From Persicitalea sp964500445 (GTDB lineage Bacteria; Bacteroidota; Bacteroidia; Cytophagales; Spirosomataceae), in NCBI GenBank assembly GCA_964500445.1, contig CAZCOG010000002.1, forward strand, positions 62,001-126,000: a stretch of 64,000 bases of DNA, in the 5' to 3' direction. Within the stretch, counting starts at the first letter, position 1; each line of letters opens with the position of its first letter. Below the pieces are notes generated by a model. It was given only the letters and a program-made list of their open reading frames with translations. It had not been told where the DNA came from and made no database searches. Below are positions 1 to 9,025 of this stretch, piece after piece. The position numbers were made by a program, and so were the translations under genes.

Positions 1-31
1 CTATTTAAAAGTCGCCGCTTGAGCGGCAACG

Positions 32-59
32 TCTCAACTCTCAACAATCCATTATTTAC
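32..59 (+). repeat. Heptad-repeat leader of the VOC gene
   Basis: Four 7-nt units (two exact TCTCAAC copies, then AATCCAT and TATTTAC) run to within three bases of the start codon at 63. The segment is almost free of G. Similar heptad leaders precede at least eight other genes here. A short self-complementary stretch (GCCGCT/AGCGGC, about 14-27) lies just upstream and may belong to the previous gene's end. Confidence 0.5.
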
Positions 60-62
60 TAA

Positions 63-1115
63 ATGACCCCTCTCATTACCGCCATTCAACAAGTAGGTAT
101 CGGCGTCGCGGATGCAGGCGAAGCCTGGCAATGGTACCGCCGCGTGATGGGCTTCGACGTTCCTATTTTCGACGATCATGCCGAGGCTAAATTGATGATC
201 GACTACACGGGCGGCGAAGTACATGGCCGCCATGCCGTGATGGCCCTCAACATGGCGGGCGGCGGAGGGCTGGAAATCTGGCAATTTACCAGCCGCGCGC
301 CAGAGGCCGTCTCTTTTCAACCCGAGCCGGGTGATCTGGGGATTTTCGCAGTCAGGATCAAAGCCCCTGATGCTGAGGCGGCGCACAAATGGCTGCAAAA
401 ACAGGCCAAAACGCAGATTGGGCCACTGAGTGAATTTCCCGACGGCCCGGGATTTTGGGGCATCGACCCCTACGGGAATGCTTTCCAGATCGCGGAGGAT
501 TCGTCGTGGTTCGGGCACACTGAGCAGGCCGTAGGCGGTGTGGCGGGGGTTGTCATCGGGGTTTCGGATATGGATAAGGCCATTGCCTTTTATCAGACTA
601 TCCTGAATCCATGCGAGATTGTTTATGACAAAATCGCAGTCTTTGAGGATTTGCCTGCTTCCGTTCCCAATCAGCGGTTCCGGCGGGTGGTGATACGCAA
701 GAAAGTCACCGCGCACGGAGCTTTCAGTCGATTACTTGGCAGTGTTAACATCGAGCTTCTCCAGGCCCTCGACCGCGAACCCAGAAAGCTTTTCGCTGAT
801 CGCTACTGGGGTGATCTTGGTTTCATCCACGTTTGCTTTGATACGCTGGACATGGAAGCCATGAAAAAGCGGCTGGCCGAACACGGCTACCCACTCACGG
901 TGGACAGCGGCGGATCGTTCGGCATGGAGTCGGCGGCGGGGCGCTTCGCCTACGTAGAAGATCCTGACGGTACTTTGGTCGAACTCGTGGAAATCCATAA
1001 ACTACCCATTTTGAAAAAAATTGGCTGGTACTTCAACATCGAGAAGAGAAAAGATCAGCGCCCGCTGCCCAACTGGATGCTGCGCCTGCTGGGACTGGGA
1101 CGGGTAAAAGACTGA
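63..1115 (+). CDS. Tandem-domain VOC (glyoxalase/dioxygenase fold) protein
   Basis: A 350-residue protein with two vicinal-oxygen-chelate modules in tandem. The first covers about residues 5-145 and opens IQQVGIGV. The second covers about 157-315, opens GVVIGVSDMDKAIAFY and closes with EDPDGTLVELVEI, the usual last strand carrying a metal-ligand Glu. Such two-module proteins bind a divalent metal and act as extradiol dioxygenases, glyoxalases or lyases; the substrate cannot be read from sequence. No signal peptide is seen, so it is probably cytoplasmic. It stands alone, with a heptad-repeat leader directly before the ATG. The fold is secure, the reaction unknown. Confidence 0.85.
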   Translation: MTPLITAIQQVGIGVADAGEAWQWYRRVMGFDVPIFDDHAEAKLMIDYTGGEVHGRHAVMALNMAGGGGLEIWQFTSRAPEAVSFQPEPGDLGIFAVRIKAPDAEAAHKWLQKQAKTQIGPLSEFPDGPGFWGIDPYGNAFQIAEDSSWFGHTEQAVGGVAGVVIGVSDMDKAIAFYQTILNPCEIVYDKIAVFEDLPASVPNQRFRRVVIRKKVTAHGAFSRLLGSVNIELLQALDREPRKLFADRYWGDLGFIHVCFDTLDMEAMKKRLAEHGYPLTVDSGGSFGMESAAGRFAYVEDPDGTLVELVEIHKLPILKKIGWYFNIEKRKDQRPLPNWMLRLLGLGRVKD

Positions 1116-1234
1116 GGAAAGAAAGCCGATGAAAGGAGTTGTGAATCAAAAGCGAAAATGGGCAACCAAAAGCCCGGCTGATCATAATTCGCCTCTGATA
1201 ACATCTTCTTAACATGGTCCAGAGGGATAGTTTT

Positions 1235-1242
1235 TACTTTTG
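1235..1242 (+). promoter_or_regulatory. Bacteroidota-type -7 box (TAnnTTTG)
   Basis: TACTTTTG fits the Bacteroidota sigma-A -7 consensus TAnnTTTG and lies 23 nt before the start codon of the phosphodiesterase gene. No clear -33 TTTG is seen at the expected distance, so this is a moderate prediction. Confidence 0.4.
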
Positions 1243-1265
1243 GAGTTGAATTATTAACCAATCCC

Positions 1266-2525
1266 ATGCGCATACTATCTCTGTTTTCTACGGTAATTCT
1301 TTACATATCGTTGCTTTTCGGCGGTTATTCGTCTCTTGCCCAAACCCGACAAAAGAAAGCGCTCTTTGTGATCGTGGATGGCATTTCCAGCGATGTCATT
1401 GAGAAAATTAATACGCCCAATCTGGACGCCATCGCTGCGGTGGGCGGGTACACCCGCGCCCATGTCGGGGGCGACAAAGGTACTTACTCGCAGACGCCCA
1501 CGATTTCGGCGGTGGGGTACAACAGTCTGCTGACGGGTACCTGGTTCAATAAACACAACGTGCCCGATAACGACATTAAAACCCCCAACTACCAGTATTG
1601 GACAATCTTTCGGTTTCTGAACGAGCAGTACCCCCATAAGAAAACCGCCGTGTTTTCGACCTGGCTTGACAACCGCACCAAACTCATCGGTGAGGGGCTA
1701 TCACAGACCAACCATTTGCGCATCACCTACCCCTTCGATGGGTTCGAGTTGGATACAGTTCATTTCCCTCATGACAAGGAAAAGCATTATATCCGAAATA
1801 TCGACGAAAAAGTAACCAATGAGGCTGCGGCTTACATCCAAACCGACGGCCCGGATTTGAGCTGGGTATACCTGGAATTTACGGACGACATGGGCCACCG
1901 TTACGGCGACAGCGAACAGTTTTACGCGGCCATCCGCCTGATGGACGATCAGATGGGACGTCTGTGGGAAGCCATTCAGTTCCGAGAGAAAAACTTTGCC
2001 GAGGATTGGCTCCTCTTCATCACCACCGATCACGGTCGCGACGCCAAAACCGGCAAAGGCCACGGCGGGCAATCAGACCGGGAGCGCAGTACCTGGATAG
2101 TTACCAATGCTAAAAACCGGAACGCTCATTTCACCTCCACGCCAGACGTATCCACGCCGGGAATCGTAGACATCATGCCGACGCTGGCCCGGCATCTGGA
2201 TATTTCACTGCCCAAAGAACAGGCCTTCGAGATCGACGGGGTACCCCTGATCGGCCTGCTTTCGGCGCAACGGCTTTCCGCTACCAAAAGCGCCAACCAC
2301 ATTGACCTGACCTGGAAATCAGTAGATAAAGCCGGAAAAGCCAAGATCTGGCTCACTACGACCAATCAATTCAAGGAGGGCGGCCGGGATCGCTACCTTC
2401 TGATGACCGAAGTACCTCTCACCGACGAAAAAGCCCGGCTCGATGTCTCGAAAGTACCCTCGAAGTTTTATAAGATTGTGCTGGAAGGCCCGGATAATGC
2501 GTTGAATACTTGGGTGGTGGAGTAA
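1266..2525 (+). CDS. Secreted alkaline-phosphatase-superfamily phosphodiesterase
   Basis: A 419-residue protein with an N-terminal signal peptide (about 1-26, ending SLAQ) followed by a type I phosphodiesterase/nucleotide-pyrophosphatase domain. Metal-site motifs are visible: VDGISSD near residue 38, a Thr-rich nucleophile segment YSQTPTISAVGYNSLLTG, DDMGHRYGD, and TTDHGRD with the later GHGG. The family hydrolyses phosphodiesters or nucleotide sugars with two zinc ions; the substrate here is unknown. About 80 residues after the catalytic core may form a small extra C-terminal domain. Expected location is the periplasm. A -7 box lies 23 nt upstream. Confidence 0.87.
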   Translation: MRILSLFSTVILYISLLFGGYSSLAQTRQKKALFVIVDGISSDVIEKINTPNLDAIAAVGGYTRAHVGGDKGTYSQTPTISAVGYNSLLTGTWFNKHNVPDNDIKTPNYQYWTIFRFLNEQYPHKKTAVFSTWLDNRTKLIGEGLSQTNHLRITYPFDGFELDTVHFPHDKEKHYIRNIDEKVTNEAAAYIQTDGPDLSWVYLEFTDDMGHRYGDSEQFYAAIRLMDDQMGRLWEAIQFREKNFAEDWLLFITTDHGRDAKTGKGHGGQSDRERSTWIVTNAKNRNAHFTSTPDVSTPGIVDIMPTLARHLDISLPKEQAFEIDGVPLIGLLSAQRLSATKSANHIDLTWKSVDKAGKAKIWLTTTNQFKEGGRDRYLLMTEVPLTDEKARLDVSKVPSKFYKIVLEGPDNALNTWVVE

Positions 2526-2664
2526 AATTTCGCTGCGCCAGCCTTGATTTCGCTCCCAAATTCGCATGGTTATTTAGGAAATTAGCTCGGACATCCAGAC
2601 ACGGATAGGAAAACTACCTCTTTACTTGGTGGAATAGGCGTGTAACCTACGGCTTTTAAAGTGC

Positions 2665-2695
2665 TTGTAAACCTGCCTTTCCCCACCTATTTTTG
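2665..2695 (+). promoter_or_regulatory. Predicted promoter of the tricorn-like protease gene
   Basis: TATTTTTG at 2688-2695 matches the -7 consensus TAnnTTTG, and TTG at 2665-2667 lies 20 nt upstream in the -33 position. The start codon follows 37 nt after the -7 box. This is the best-formed promoter pair I found in the window. Confidence 0.5.
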
Positions 2696-2732
2696 TTGAC
2701 AAAACAACAAATTTCACTCCCGGCTATTTTTC

Positions 2733-5700
2733 ATGAAAAAATCCCTACCTGCTTTACTGCTGGCGCTTTTCTCAGTGGTTTCCACCGCCCACGCCCAAAC
2801 TACCCCTACCTGGCTTCGGTACCCCAGTATCTCACCCGATGGAAGTACCATCGTCTTTACCTACAAAGGCGACTTGTGGAAAGTACCCGCCGCGGGTGGC
2901 AACGCCACACCGCTCACCCTGCACGAGGCGCAGGATTTCATGCCCGTGTGGTCGCGCGATGGCAAAAGCATCGCCTTTGCGTCGGATCGTTACGGCAATT
3001 TCGATGTATTCGTGATGCCCGCTGCGGGCGGTGAGCCGAAGCGGTTGACGTTTCATTCGGCGGATGAGTTTCCCTATGATTTTGCACCTGATGGTAAAAC
3101 TATATTATTTGGCTCAGCGCGGCAGGATTTGGCTTCCAACCGTCAGTTTCCTACGGGTTCGCAACCGGAATTGTATAAGGTACCTACCCAGGGTGGTCGC
3201 GTGGATCAGGTGTTCAGTACCCCCGCCGAGGATGTGAAGTACAGTAAAGATGGCAGCAAGCTGGTGTATCACGACAAAAAAGGTGGCGAAAATGCCTGGC
3301 GTAAGCACCATACTTCGTCCATCGCGCGGGATGTGTGGGTGTATGACACCAAATCGGGCAAGCATACCAAACTCACGACTTTTGCCGGAGAAGACCGCAA
3401 CCCCATTCTGAGTGAAGATGGCAAGACCGTCACCTTCCTGAGCGAACGGCAAGGCTCGTTCAATGTACACCGCTTTTCAATTGACAACCCGGCGACTGTC
3501 GAGACGCTGACCTCCTTCAAAAAGCACCCCGTCCGTTTCCTGAGCCGCGCCAATGAGGGTACTTTGTGTTTCAGCTACGATGGCGAACTATATACTTTGA
3601 AACCCGACGCTAAGCCGCAGAAAGTTAAGGTCCAAATCGCCTCCGACGCCCGCAGTAACAACGAAAAAGTAATGACGGTGAGCGGCAACGCGCGCGGCAT
3701 GGCAGTGTCGCCCAACGGTAAGGAAGTGGCCTTCATCTACCGCGGCGAGGTCTTCGTGACGGCCGTGGAAGGCGGCATGACGAAGCGCATCACCCACACG
3801 CCCGAACAGGAGCAGGAAGTAAGTTTTTCGCCCGACGGCAAGGCGCTGATTTACGCTTCGGAGCGCGGCAATAGCTGGAATATCTACGAATCCCGCATCA
3901 GCCGCAAGGAAGAGCCGTATTTCTACGCTTCCACGGTATTAAAGGAGACGCCGATTATTGAAAACAAGCAGGAAAACTACCAGCCCGTGTACTCGCCCGA
4001 TGGCAAGGAAATCGCCTACATCGAGGACCGCATGACGCTGAAAGTATATAACCTGGACAGCAAAAAATCCCGCACCCTGCTCACCAACCAGGAATTGTTT
4101 TCGATGCGCGACAACGACCAGTACTTCCAATGGAGTCCCGATGGAAAATGGATCGCTTTCGATTACAGCGTTCCTGGCATCGCCAGCGGCGAAATCGGTC
4201 TGATTGCCACCGATGGCAAGGGGAAAGTCGTGAATCTGACCGAAAATGGTTTCCAGGACTACCGCGCCAAATGGGTGCAGGGCGGCAAAGAAATCCTGTG
4301 GTTCAGTACCCGCGACGGCCTGCGCAGTCAGGCGCAGAGCGGCGGTGCGCAATCGGACGTGTATGCCATGTTTCTGACCCAGAAGGCATTCGACGATTTC
4401 AATATGAGTAAGGAAGAGGCAGCTTTGGCCAAGGATATTGAGAAAGCGGCCAAGGGCGATTCGACGAAAAAAGATTCCACAAAAAAGAAAGAAGTACCTA
4501 AGGATACCACCGTGACCATCGAGTGGGACGGGCTGGACAGGCGCAAGGCCAAACTGACCATTCACTCATCGAGCCTGGCCGACGCGCTGCTGAGTAAAGA
4601 CGGCGAAACGCTGTACTATCTCGCCAAATTTGAGAAGGGCTATAATCTGTGGAGTACCAATCTGCGCACCAAGGAAACCAAGCAGGTACTGGTGATGAAT
4701 TCGGGCAGCGGCTCGATGGATTGGGACAAAGAGCAGAAGAATATTTTCCTGAATGCCGACGGCAAAATCCTGAAAATAGATCCCGAGAAAGCCAAACAGG
4801 AAACGATCAAAATCAACGGCGAAGCGATAGTGGATCTGGCAGCCGAGCGGCAATTCATGTTCGACCACGTGTGGCGGCGCACTAAGAGTACTTTTTACAC
4901 GGCCAGTATGCACGGCGTGGACTGGGACAGCTACCGTCCCGATTATGAAAAGTACCTGCCGCACATCGGGACCAATTTCGAGTTTGCCGAGATGCTCAGC
5001 GAACTACTGGGCGAACTCAATGTGTCGCACAGTGGCGCGCGCTACAACGCTTCCAACCCCACTGACGACGCCACGGCGGCGCTGGGAGCCTTTTATGACT
5101 ATGATTACAACGGCAACGGCGTTCGGGTGACGGAGGTCATCAAAGGCGGCCCGCTCGACAAGGCCGGTTTCGACGTGCAGCCGGGTACTATCATCGAGGC
5201 GATCGACGGCGAGACCATCGCGCCCGACCGCGACTTATCGCAGTACCTCAACCGCAAGGCCGACCAGAATACGCTGCTTACGTTGCTGGAAAATGGCAAA
5301 CGTCGCGACATCGTGGTGAAGCCCATCACGCCGTCAGAAGAAAGCCGCTTGCTGTATACCCGCTGGGTAAAGCGCAATCAGGAGGAAGTCGAAAAGCTGA
5401 GCAAGGGTACTTTGGGCTACGTACACATTCCGGGCATGAACGACGGCGCCTACCGGACTACCTACGAGGAAATCATGGGTAAGTACGCGGGTAAAAAGGG
5501 TATCGTAATCGACACCCGCTTCAATGGCGGCGGCGACCTGGTGGCCGATCTGGCGATGTTCCTGAGCGGCAAGAAGTTCATGGACTACACCACCGATAAC
5601 CGCTCCAATGGCTACGAGCCCAATTTCCGCTGGACCAAGCCGAGCGTGTCGCTGGCCAACGAAGCCAACTACTCCGACGGCCACTGCTACGCCTTTATGG

Positions 5701-5960
5701 TGCAGGATCAGAAGATCAACAAGCTCATCGGGCAGCCCGTGCCGGGTACCTGTACCTTTGCGGGTTGGGAAAGTTTGCAGGATAACTCCATTCGCTGGGG
5801 AGTACCCCCGCTGGGCGTGAAAGCCATGACCGGACAGTACCTTGAAAACGCCCAGACCGAACCCGACGTGAAAGTCTGGAATGCCTACGAAGAAGTAGTC
5901 AAAGGCAAAGACGCGCAGCTGGAGAAGGCGGTGGAGGTACTGATGGCGGAGGTGAAGTAG
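2733..5960 (+). CDS. Secreted tricorn-like S41 protease with TolB propeller and PDZ
   Basis: A 1075-residue exported protein (signal peptide about 1-22, ending AHAQ). Residues about 25-550 carry repeated WD40-like/TolB propeller blades with the SPDGKxIAF-type motif. A Lys/Asp/Ser/Thr-rich linker lies near 570-600, a PDZ domain near 790-860 and a C-terminal S41 domain near 880-1060. By comparison with archaeal tricorn protease, His766 (in LNVSHSGARY) and Ser981 (in NYSDGH) are the likely catalytic pair. Tricorn proteins usually show SDGE or SDGD, so SDGH is a variant. Probable role: degradation of peptides in the periplasm. A long intergenic space follows before AT-rich DNA. Confidence 0.92.
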   Translation: MKKSLPALLLALFSVVSTAHAQTTPTWLRYPSISPDGSTIVFTYKGDLWKVPAAGGNATPLTLHEAQDFMPVWSRDGKSIAFASDRYGNFDVFVMPAAGGEPKRLTFHSADEFPYDFAPDGKTILFGSARQDLASNRQFPTGSQPELYKVPTQGGRVDQVFSTPAEDVKYSKDGSKLVYHDKKGGENAWRKHHTSSIARDVWVYDTKSGKHTKLTTFAGEDRNPILSEDGKTVTFLSERQGSFNVHRFSIDNPATVETLTSFKKHPVRFLSRANEGTLCFSYDGELYTLKPDAKPQKVKVQIASDARSNNEKVMTVSGNARGMAVSPNGKEVAFIYRGEVFVTAVEGGMTKRITHTPEQEQEVSFSPDGKALIYASERGNSWNIYESRISRKEEPYFYASTVLKETPIIENKQENYQPVYSPDGKEIAYIEDRMTLKVYNLDSKKSRTLLTNQELFSMRDNDQYFQWSPDGKWIAFDYSVPGIASGEIGLIATDGKGKVVNLTENGFQDYRAKWVQGGKEILWFSTRDGLRSQAQSGGAQSDVYAMFLTQKAFDDFNMSKEEAALAKDIEKAAKGDSTKKDSTKKKEVPKDTTVTIEWDGLDRRKAKLTIHSSSLADALLSKDGETLYYLAKFEKGYNLWSTNLRTKETKQVLVMNSGSGSMDWDKEQKNIFLNADGKILKIDPEKAKQETIKINGEAIVDLAAERQFMFDHVWRRTKSTFYTASMHGVDWDSYRPDYEKYLPHIGTNFEFAEMLSELLGELNVSHSGARYNASNPTDDATAALGAFYDYDYNGNGVRVTEVIKGGPLDKAGFDVQPGTIIEAIDGETIAPDRDLSQYLNRKADQNTLLTLLENGKRRDIVVKPITPSEESRLLYTRWVKRNQEEVEKLSKGTLGYVHIPGMNDGAYRTTYEEIMGKYAGKKGIVIDTRFNGGGDLVADLAMFLSGKKFMDYTTDNRSNGYEPNFRWTKPSVSLANEANYSDGHCYAFMVQDQKINKLIGQPVPGTCTFAGWESLQDNSIRWGVPPLGVKAMTGQYLENAQTEPDVKVWNAYEEVVKGKDAQLEKAVEVLMAEVK

Positions 5961-6054
5961 AGAAGAAAATTTTTGAAGTTAATTTTTTGCAGGCGCGAAT
6001 ATATATGTTCACCTGACCGCTTCTTGATCAAAAAAAACAATTATAAAAGCATCA

Positions 6055-6984
6055 ATGACATTTATCGAATTAGCGGAAAGAGTGTTGAGGGAAGAGAAGA
6101 CCCCTTTAACAGCGAACGAAATATGGAAAGTTGCAGAGAACAAGGGATATAGTTCTCAATTGAATAGTCAGGGAAAAACGCCCTGGGCCACGCTGGGAGC
6201 TCAGATTTACGTGAATGAAAGGGATAATAGTCAAACACCTTTTGCTGTAGTGGGGAAAAGGCCAAAACGTTTCTACTTGAAGGAGCAGACCTCATTATTC
6301 AATCTAGAAGAAATAGAAGCAGAAGAGAATGCAGAAGAAATCACAGACAAGAAAACGAAGTTTCAATATCTGGAAAAAGACCTTCATCCTTTCTTAGCTC
6401 ACTTTGCATACTACTATTTGAAATGCTACACCAAAACTATCAGTCACTCTAAGTCAAATAAAAAGGAATACGGAGAGTGGGTTCATCCTGATGTAGTTGG
6501 CTGTAATTTTCCTATTGGCGAATGGAGTGCAGAAGTTTTGAATTTAAGTTCCAGCGTAGGGAATAATTCAATTAATATAAAATCCTTTGAATTGAAAAGA
6601 GAACTAAATCTGAGCTGTTTACGAGAGTACTTTTTCCAAACTGTATCAAACTCATCTTGGGCAAATGAAAGCTATCTGGTAGCAGCCGAAATTTCTAAAA
6701 ATGAGGATTTTTTGAGCGAATTAACCAGACTTTCTACATCATTTGGAATAGGTATAATAAAACTTGATATTGAAAATCCACTTTCGTCAGAAGTTATTTT
6801 ACCAGCCAAGACGAGGGATAATCTGGACTGGGAAACAATTAATAAACTTACATTCAACAGAGATTTTAAGGATTTTCTCAGAAGAATAAAAAACGATTTA
6901 ACTAGTAACGAAATCCGAAAGGAAGAATATGATAAAGTTTTTGAGCCAGAGGAACTGATTAAGTCGGTTACGAAGAAAAAATGA
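6055..6984 (+). CDS. HARE-HTH plus PD-(D/E)XK-like protein (HrgA/COG2958-like)
   Basis: A 309-residue cytoplasmic protein. Residues 1-75 match the HARE-HTH winged helix (FIELAERVLREEKTPLTANE, then GKTPWATLGAQIY), a domain tied to restriction endonucleases and chromatin factors. The rest resembles HrgA/COG2958 proteins and holds a possible nuclease core: Asp146 in HPDVVG, Glu179-x-Lys181 in FELKREL, and a following helix with Gln195 and SWANESYLVAAE. That is the D...ExK spacing of PD-(D/E)XK nucleases. The gene is clearly more AT-rich than its neighbours and has no methylase partner nearby, which suggests transfer. Nuclease activity is inferred from the motif alone. Confidence 0.75.
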   Translation: MTFIELAERVLREEKTPLTANEIWKVAENKGYSSQLNSQGKTPWATLGAQIYVNERDNSQTPFAVVGKRPKRFYLKEQTSLFNLEEIEAEENAEEITDKKTKFQYLEKDLHPFLAHFAYYYLKCYTKTISHSKSNKKEYGEWVHPDVVGCNFPIGEWSAEVLNLSSSVGNNSINIKSFELKRELNLSCLREYFFQTVSNSSWANESYLVAAEISKNEDFLSELTRLSTSFGIGIIKLDIENPLSSEVILPAKTRDNLDWETINKLTFNRDFKDFLRRIKNDLTSNEIRKEEYDKVFEPEELIKSVTKKK

Positions 6985-7055
6985 TCATGCGGGATATTCA
7001 GGAAAATATACTGGAAATCATCAAAGAAAGGTGCGAAAATCACCGAGCGAAGTAG
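6981..7055 (+). CDS. Tiny ORF of unknown status
   Basis: A 24-codon frame whose ATG overlaps the stop of the HARE-HTH gene (ATGA) and which ends seven bases before the next start. It encodes a charged helix (RDIQENILEIIKERCENH). The stop/start overlap hints at translational coupling, but the frame is too short to judge and may be chance or the remnant of a longer gene. Confidence 0.15.
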   Translation: MIMRDIQENILEIIKERCENHRAK

Positions 7056-7061
7056 TAATTT

Positions 7062-7572
7062 ATGAAACTACCCGAAGTTCAAATCGTAGAAACCATTCTG
7101 GTTGTAGTGGCGGTGGTAGTCGGCAGGCGCCTTCTCAGAAATATTTTAAAGAAAATATACGAGAACCTCGACCTGCAGGAGCGCAGGTTTCAGCTTGTCA
7201 ATAAGATCAAAGACATAATTCTCTACGTTGTCGCCCTGATCTTTATTGACGATTTGGTCAGTCGGGCAGAGTGATGTGCTGCTGTTTGTAAGTTCTTTCC
7301 TGACTATTTTGGGCATCACACTTTTTGCCCAATGGTCATTATTATCCAATATTACAGCGGGTATTATTTTGTTTGTCAATCATCCGGCCAAAGTAAGCGA
7401 CCGCGTTCAGGTGCTGGATAAGGATTTCAATATCAGTGGCGTGATCAGCGACATCGGCTTATTTTTCATATCCATCACTACGGATGAGAAAAATGAAATA
7501 ACGATACCCAATTCAATGATTTTTCAGAAAATGGTGAAATTCGGGATACAAATCCCACCTGAGCCTTCATGA
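7062..7572 (+). pseudogene. MscS-family mechanosensitive channel, frameshifted
   Basis: Two overlapping frames together spell one short MscS-like channel of about 170 residues. The first (7062-7274) gives the N-terminal membrane helix and linker up to IDDLVS. The second, shifted +1 and open over 7246-7572, continues GQSDVLLFVSSFLTILGI and then the diagnostic MscS segments SNITAGIILFVNHPAKVSD, GVISDIGLFF and ITIPNSM. Removing one base near 7258-7264 (AGTCGGG) would join them without loss. So the gene carries a one-base insertion, either a real inactivation or a sequencing error. Its last codon overlaps the start of the next gene (ATGA at 7569), so they were probably co-transcribed. Confidence 0.8.
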
Positions 7573-8147
7573 AACGATTAGTAGTTTGTTGCTTCCTGTT
7601 CTTCTTTTCAGTTCCCCACGTATTACTCGGGCAGATCAAGTACGAAAAGGAGTATCGGCTCAAAACGGCGGATATTCCGCTTCCGGCCCGGCAATTTGTG
7701 GATTCGCTGGCCTTTAATCGCCGCGTGCGGTGGTACATGGAATTCAGCCAGCAAGGACAGTCCATCGAAGCAAAAAGCAGGCGGGACTGGCAGAAATACA
7801 GCGTGGAGTTTGATACCATCGGAAGGCTGCAGGATATAGAAATTGAAATGAAATGGAAAGATCTGCCGGAAGCCTTGCAGAAGAACATCGAGCAAAATCT
7901 GGAAGCTGAATTTGAAAGGTTCAGAATCAAAAAAGTACAGCGGCAGTTTTCGGGGAAAAGTGAGGATGTGCTGAACTACCTTAGGCAGCGTGGTAATGGC
8001 AATCGACCGATTACTAAATACGAACTGGTGCTAAGGGGCAGGAAGGAAGGCGAAACGGAAGAGTATGAGTATACTTTCTCGGCGGACGGTAAGTTGGAAA
8101 AAAGGGCGAAAATGGTTTTCAGGAATACTGATAACCTGGAATACTGA
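7569..8147 (+). CDS. Secreted PepSY-like/BLIP-fold protein
   Basis: A 192-residue protein with a signal peptide (about 1-21, ending LLGQ). The body has repeated strand-helix units, with SVEFDTIGRLQDIEIEMKW, a helix KDLPEALQKNIEQNLE and a closing YEYTFSADGKLEKR. This pattern is typical of PepSY-like/beta-lactamase-inhibitor-like domains in Bacteroidota, which bind proteins or small ligands but have no enzyme activity assigned. Its start overlaps the MscS remnant by four bases and its stop is followed three bases later by the DUF2490 gene, so the two envelope genes form an operon. Confidence 0.6.
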   Translation: MKRLVVCCFLFFFSVPHVLLGQIKYEKEYRLKTADIPLPARQFVDSLAFNRRVRWYMEFSQQGQSIEAKSRRDWQKYSVEFDTIGRLQDIEIEMKWKDLPEALQKNIEQNLEAEFERFRIKKVQRQFSGKSEDVLNYLRQRGNGNRPITKYELVLRGRKEGETEEYEYTFSADGKLEKRAKMVFRNTDNLEY

Positions 8148-8150
8148 GTA

Positions 8151-8831
8151 ATGAAAAAGCTTGCTCCATTTCTTTTTTTCTGCCTGCTAAGTACCACCCT
8201 CCGGGCGCAAAGTACCTATGAAGCGGGGCTACTGCCCGGCCTCAATGTCAACCAGAAGATAAACAAAAATTGGCGACTCAACTACAAGCTGGAATCCCGG
8301 CTGGTTGGCTCCGAAGGAAAGTTTTCCGAACCTTCGCCGTTGGCCGTGCAGCACAGCCTTACCGACCTTGCGGTACTTGCTTCCCGGAAAGTTGGGCTGA
8401 ATAATTCGCTGGCGGGTGGGTACTTGCTGCGACTCGAAAAGGGCGGCCCGAGCCATCGGCTGATTCAGCAGTATACGTTGGTCAGGAGCTATGACTACTT
8501 CCGGCTAGCGCACCGCTTTTCTGCCGACCAGACTTTCACGAAAGAAGAAGCCGCAACGTTCAGACTCCGGTACCGGATTTCTTTCGACATCGCCCTCAAC
8601 GGCCGGGAAGTAGATGACCGGGAGTTTTATCTGAAAATAAATAATGAATACCTGAATGCCTTACAGGCAGGTACCTACGGGCTGGAAATCAGGCTCGTTC
8701 CGTCGTTGGGCTACGCTTTCAACGATAACAATAAGATAGAGTTAGGAATCGATTATCGCCTTTCCGAATTTTTGGATGGGCCTTCGGAAAATGTTTTCTG
8801 GTTGCCATTGACCTGGTACCTGGGTATATGA
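8151..8831 (+). CDS. DUF2490 outer-membrane beta-barrel protein
   Basis: A 226-residue protein with a signal peptide (about 1-20, ending LRAQ). After it come alternating amphipathic strands such as NWRLNYKLESRL, RLAHRFSADQTF, TFRLRYRISF, FYLKINNEYL and KIELGIDYRLSEF, ending in the aromatic-rich WLPLTWYLGI. The pattern matches DUF2490, a small outer-membrane barrel family common in Bacteroidota. Function is unknown. It directly follows the PepSY-like gene in the same operon. Confidence 0.75.
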   Translation: MKKLAPFLFFCLLSTTLRAQSTYEAGLLPGLNVNQKINKNWRLNYKLESRLVGSEGKFSEPSPLAVQHSLTDLAVLASRKVGLNNSLAGGYLLRLEKGGPSHRLIQQYTLVRSYDYFRLAHRFSADQTFTKEEAATFRLRYRISFDIALNGREVDDREFYLKINNEYLNALQAGTYGLEIRLVPSLGYAFNDNNKIELGIDYRLSEFLDGPSENVFWLPLTWYLGI

Positions 8832-9025
8832 TTTAACGTATTGATCCCGGTAGTTCGCCCGATCTTTTGGACCAGCCGGAAATAAAGTCGGCATCTTGCT
8901 GTACGATAGTACTTTGCACGCAACAAACCTGAAAATAAGAAAGTAGTATTAATTTTCTAGGTTTATCTGACGGTACTTGACATTTTTAAGTACTTTGGTA
9001 CTTCTGTAAAACTTATCGCTAACCG

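Noticed and set aside
7246..7274. Programmed frameshift in the MscS gene
   Set aside because: No slippery run, stop-adjacent shift motif or downstream structure is visible; a one-base insertion is simpler.
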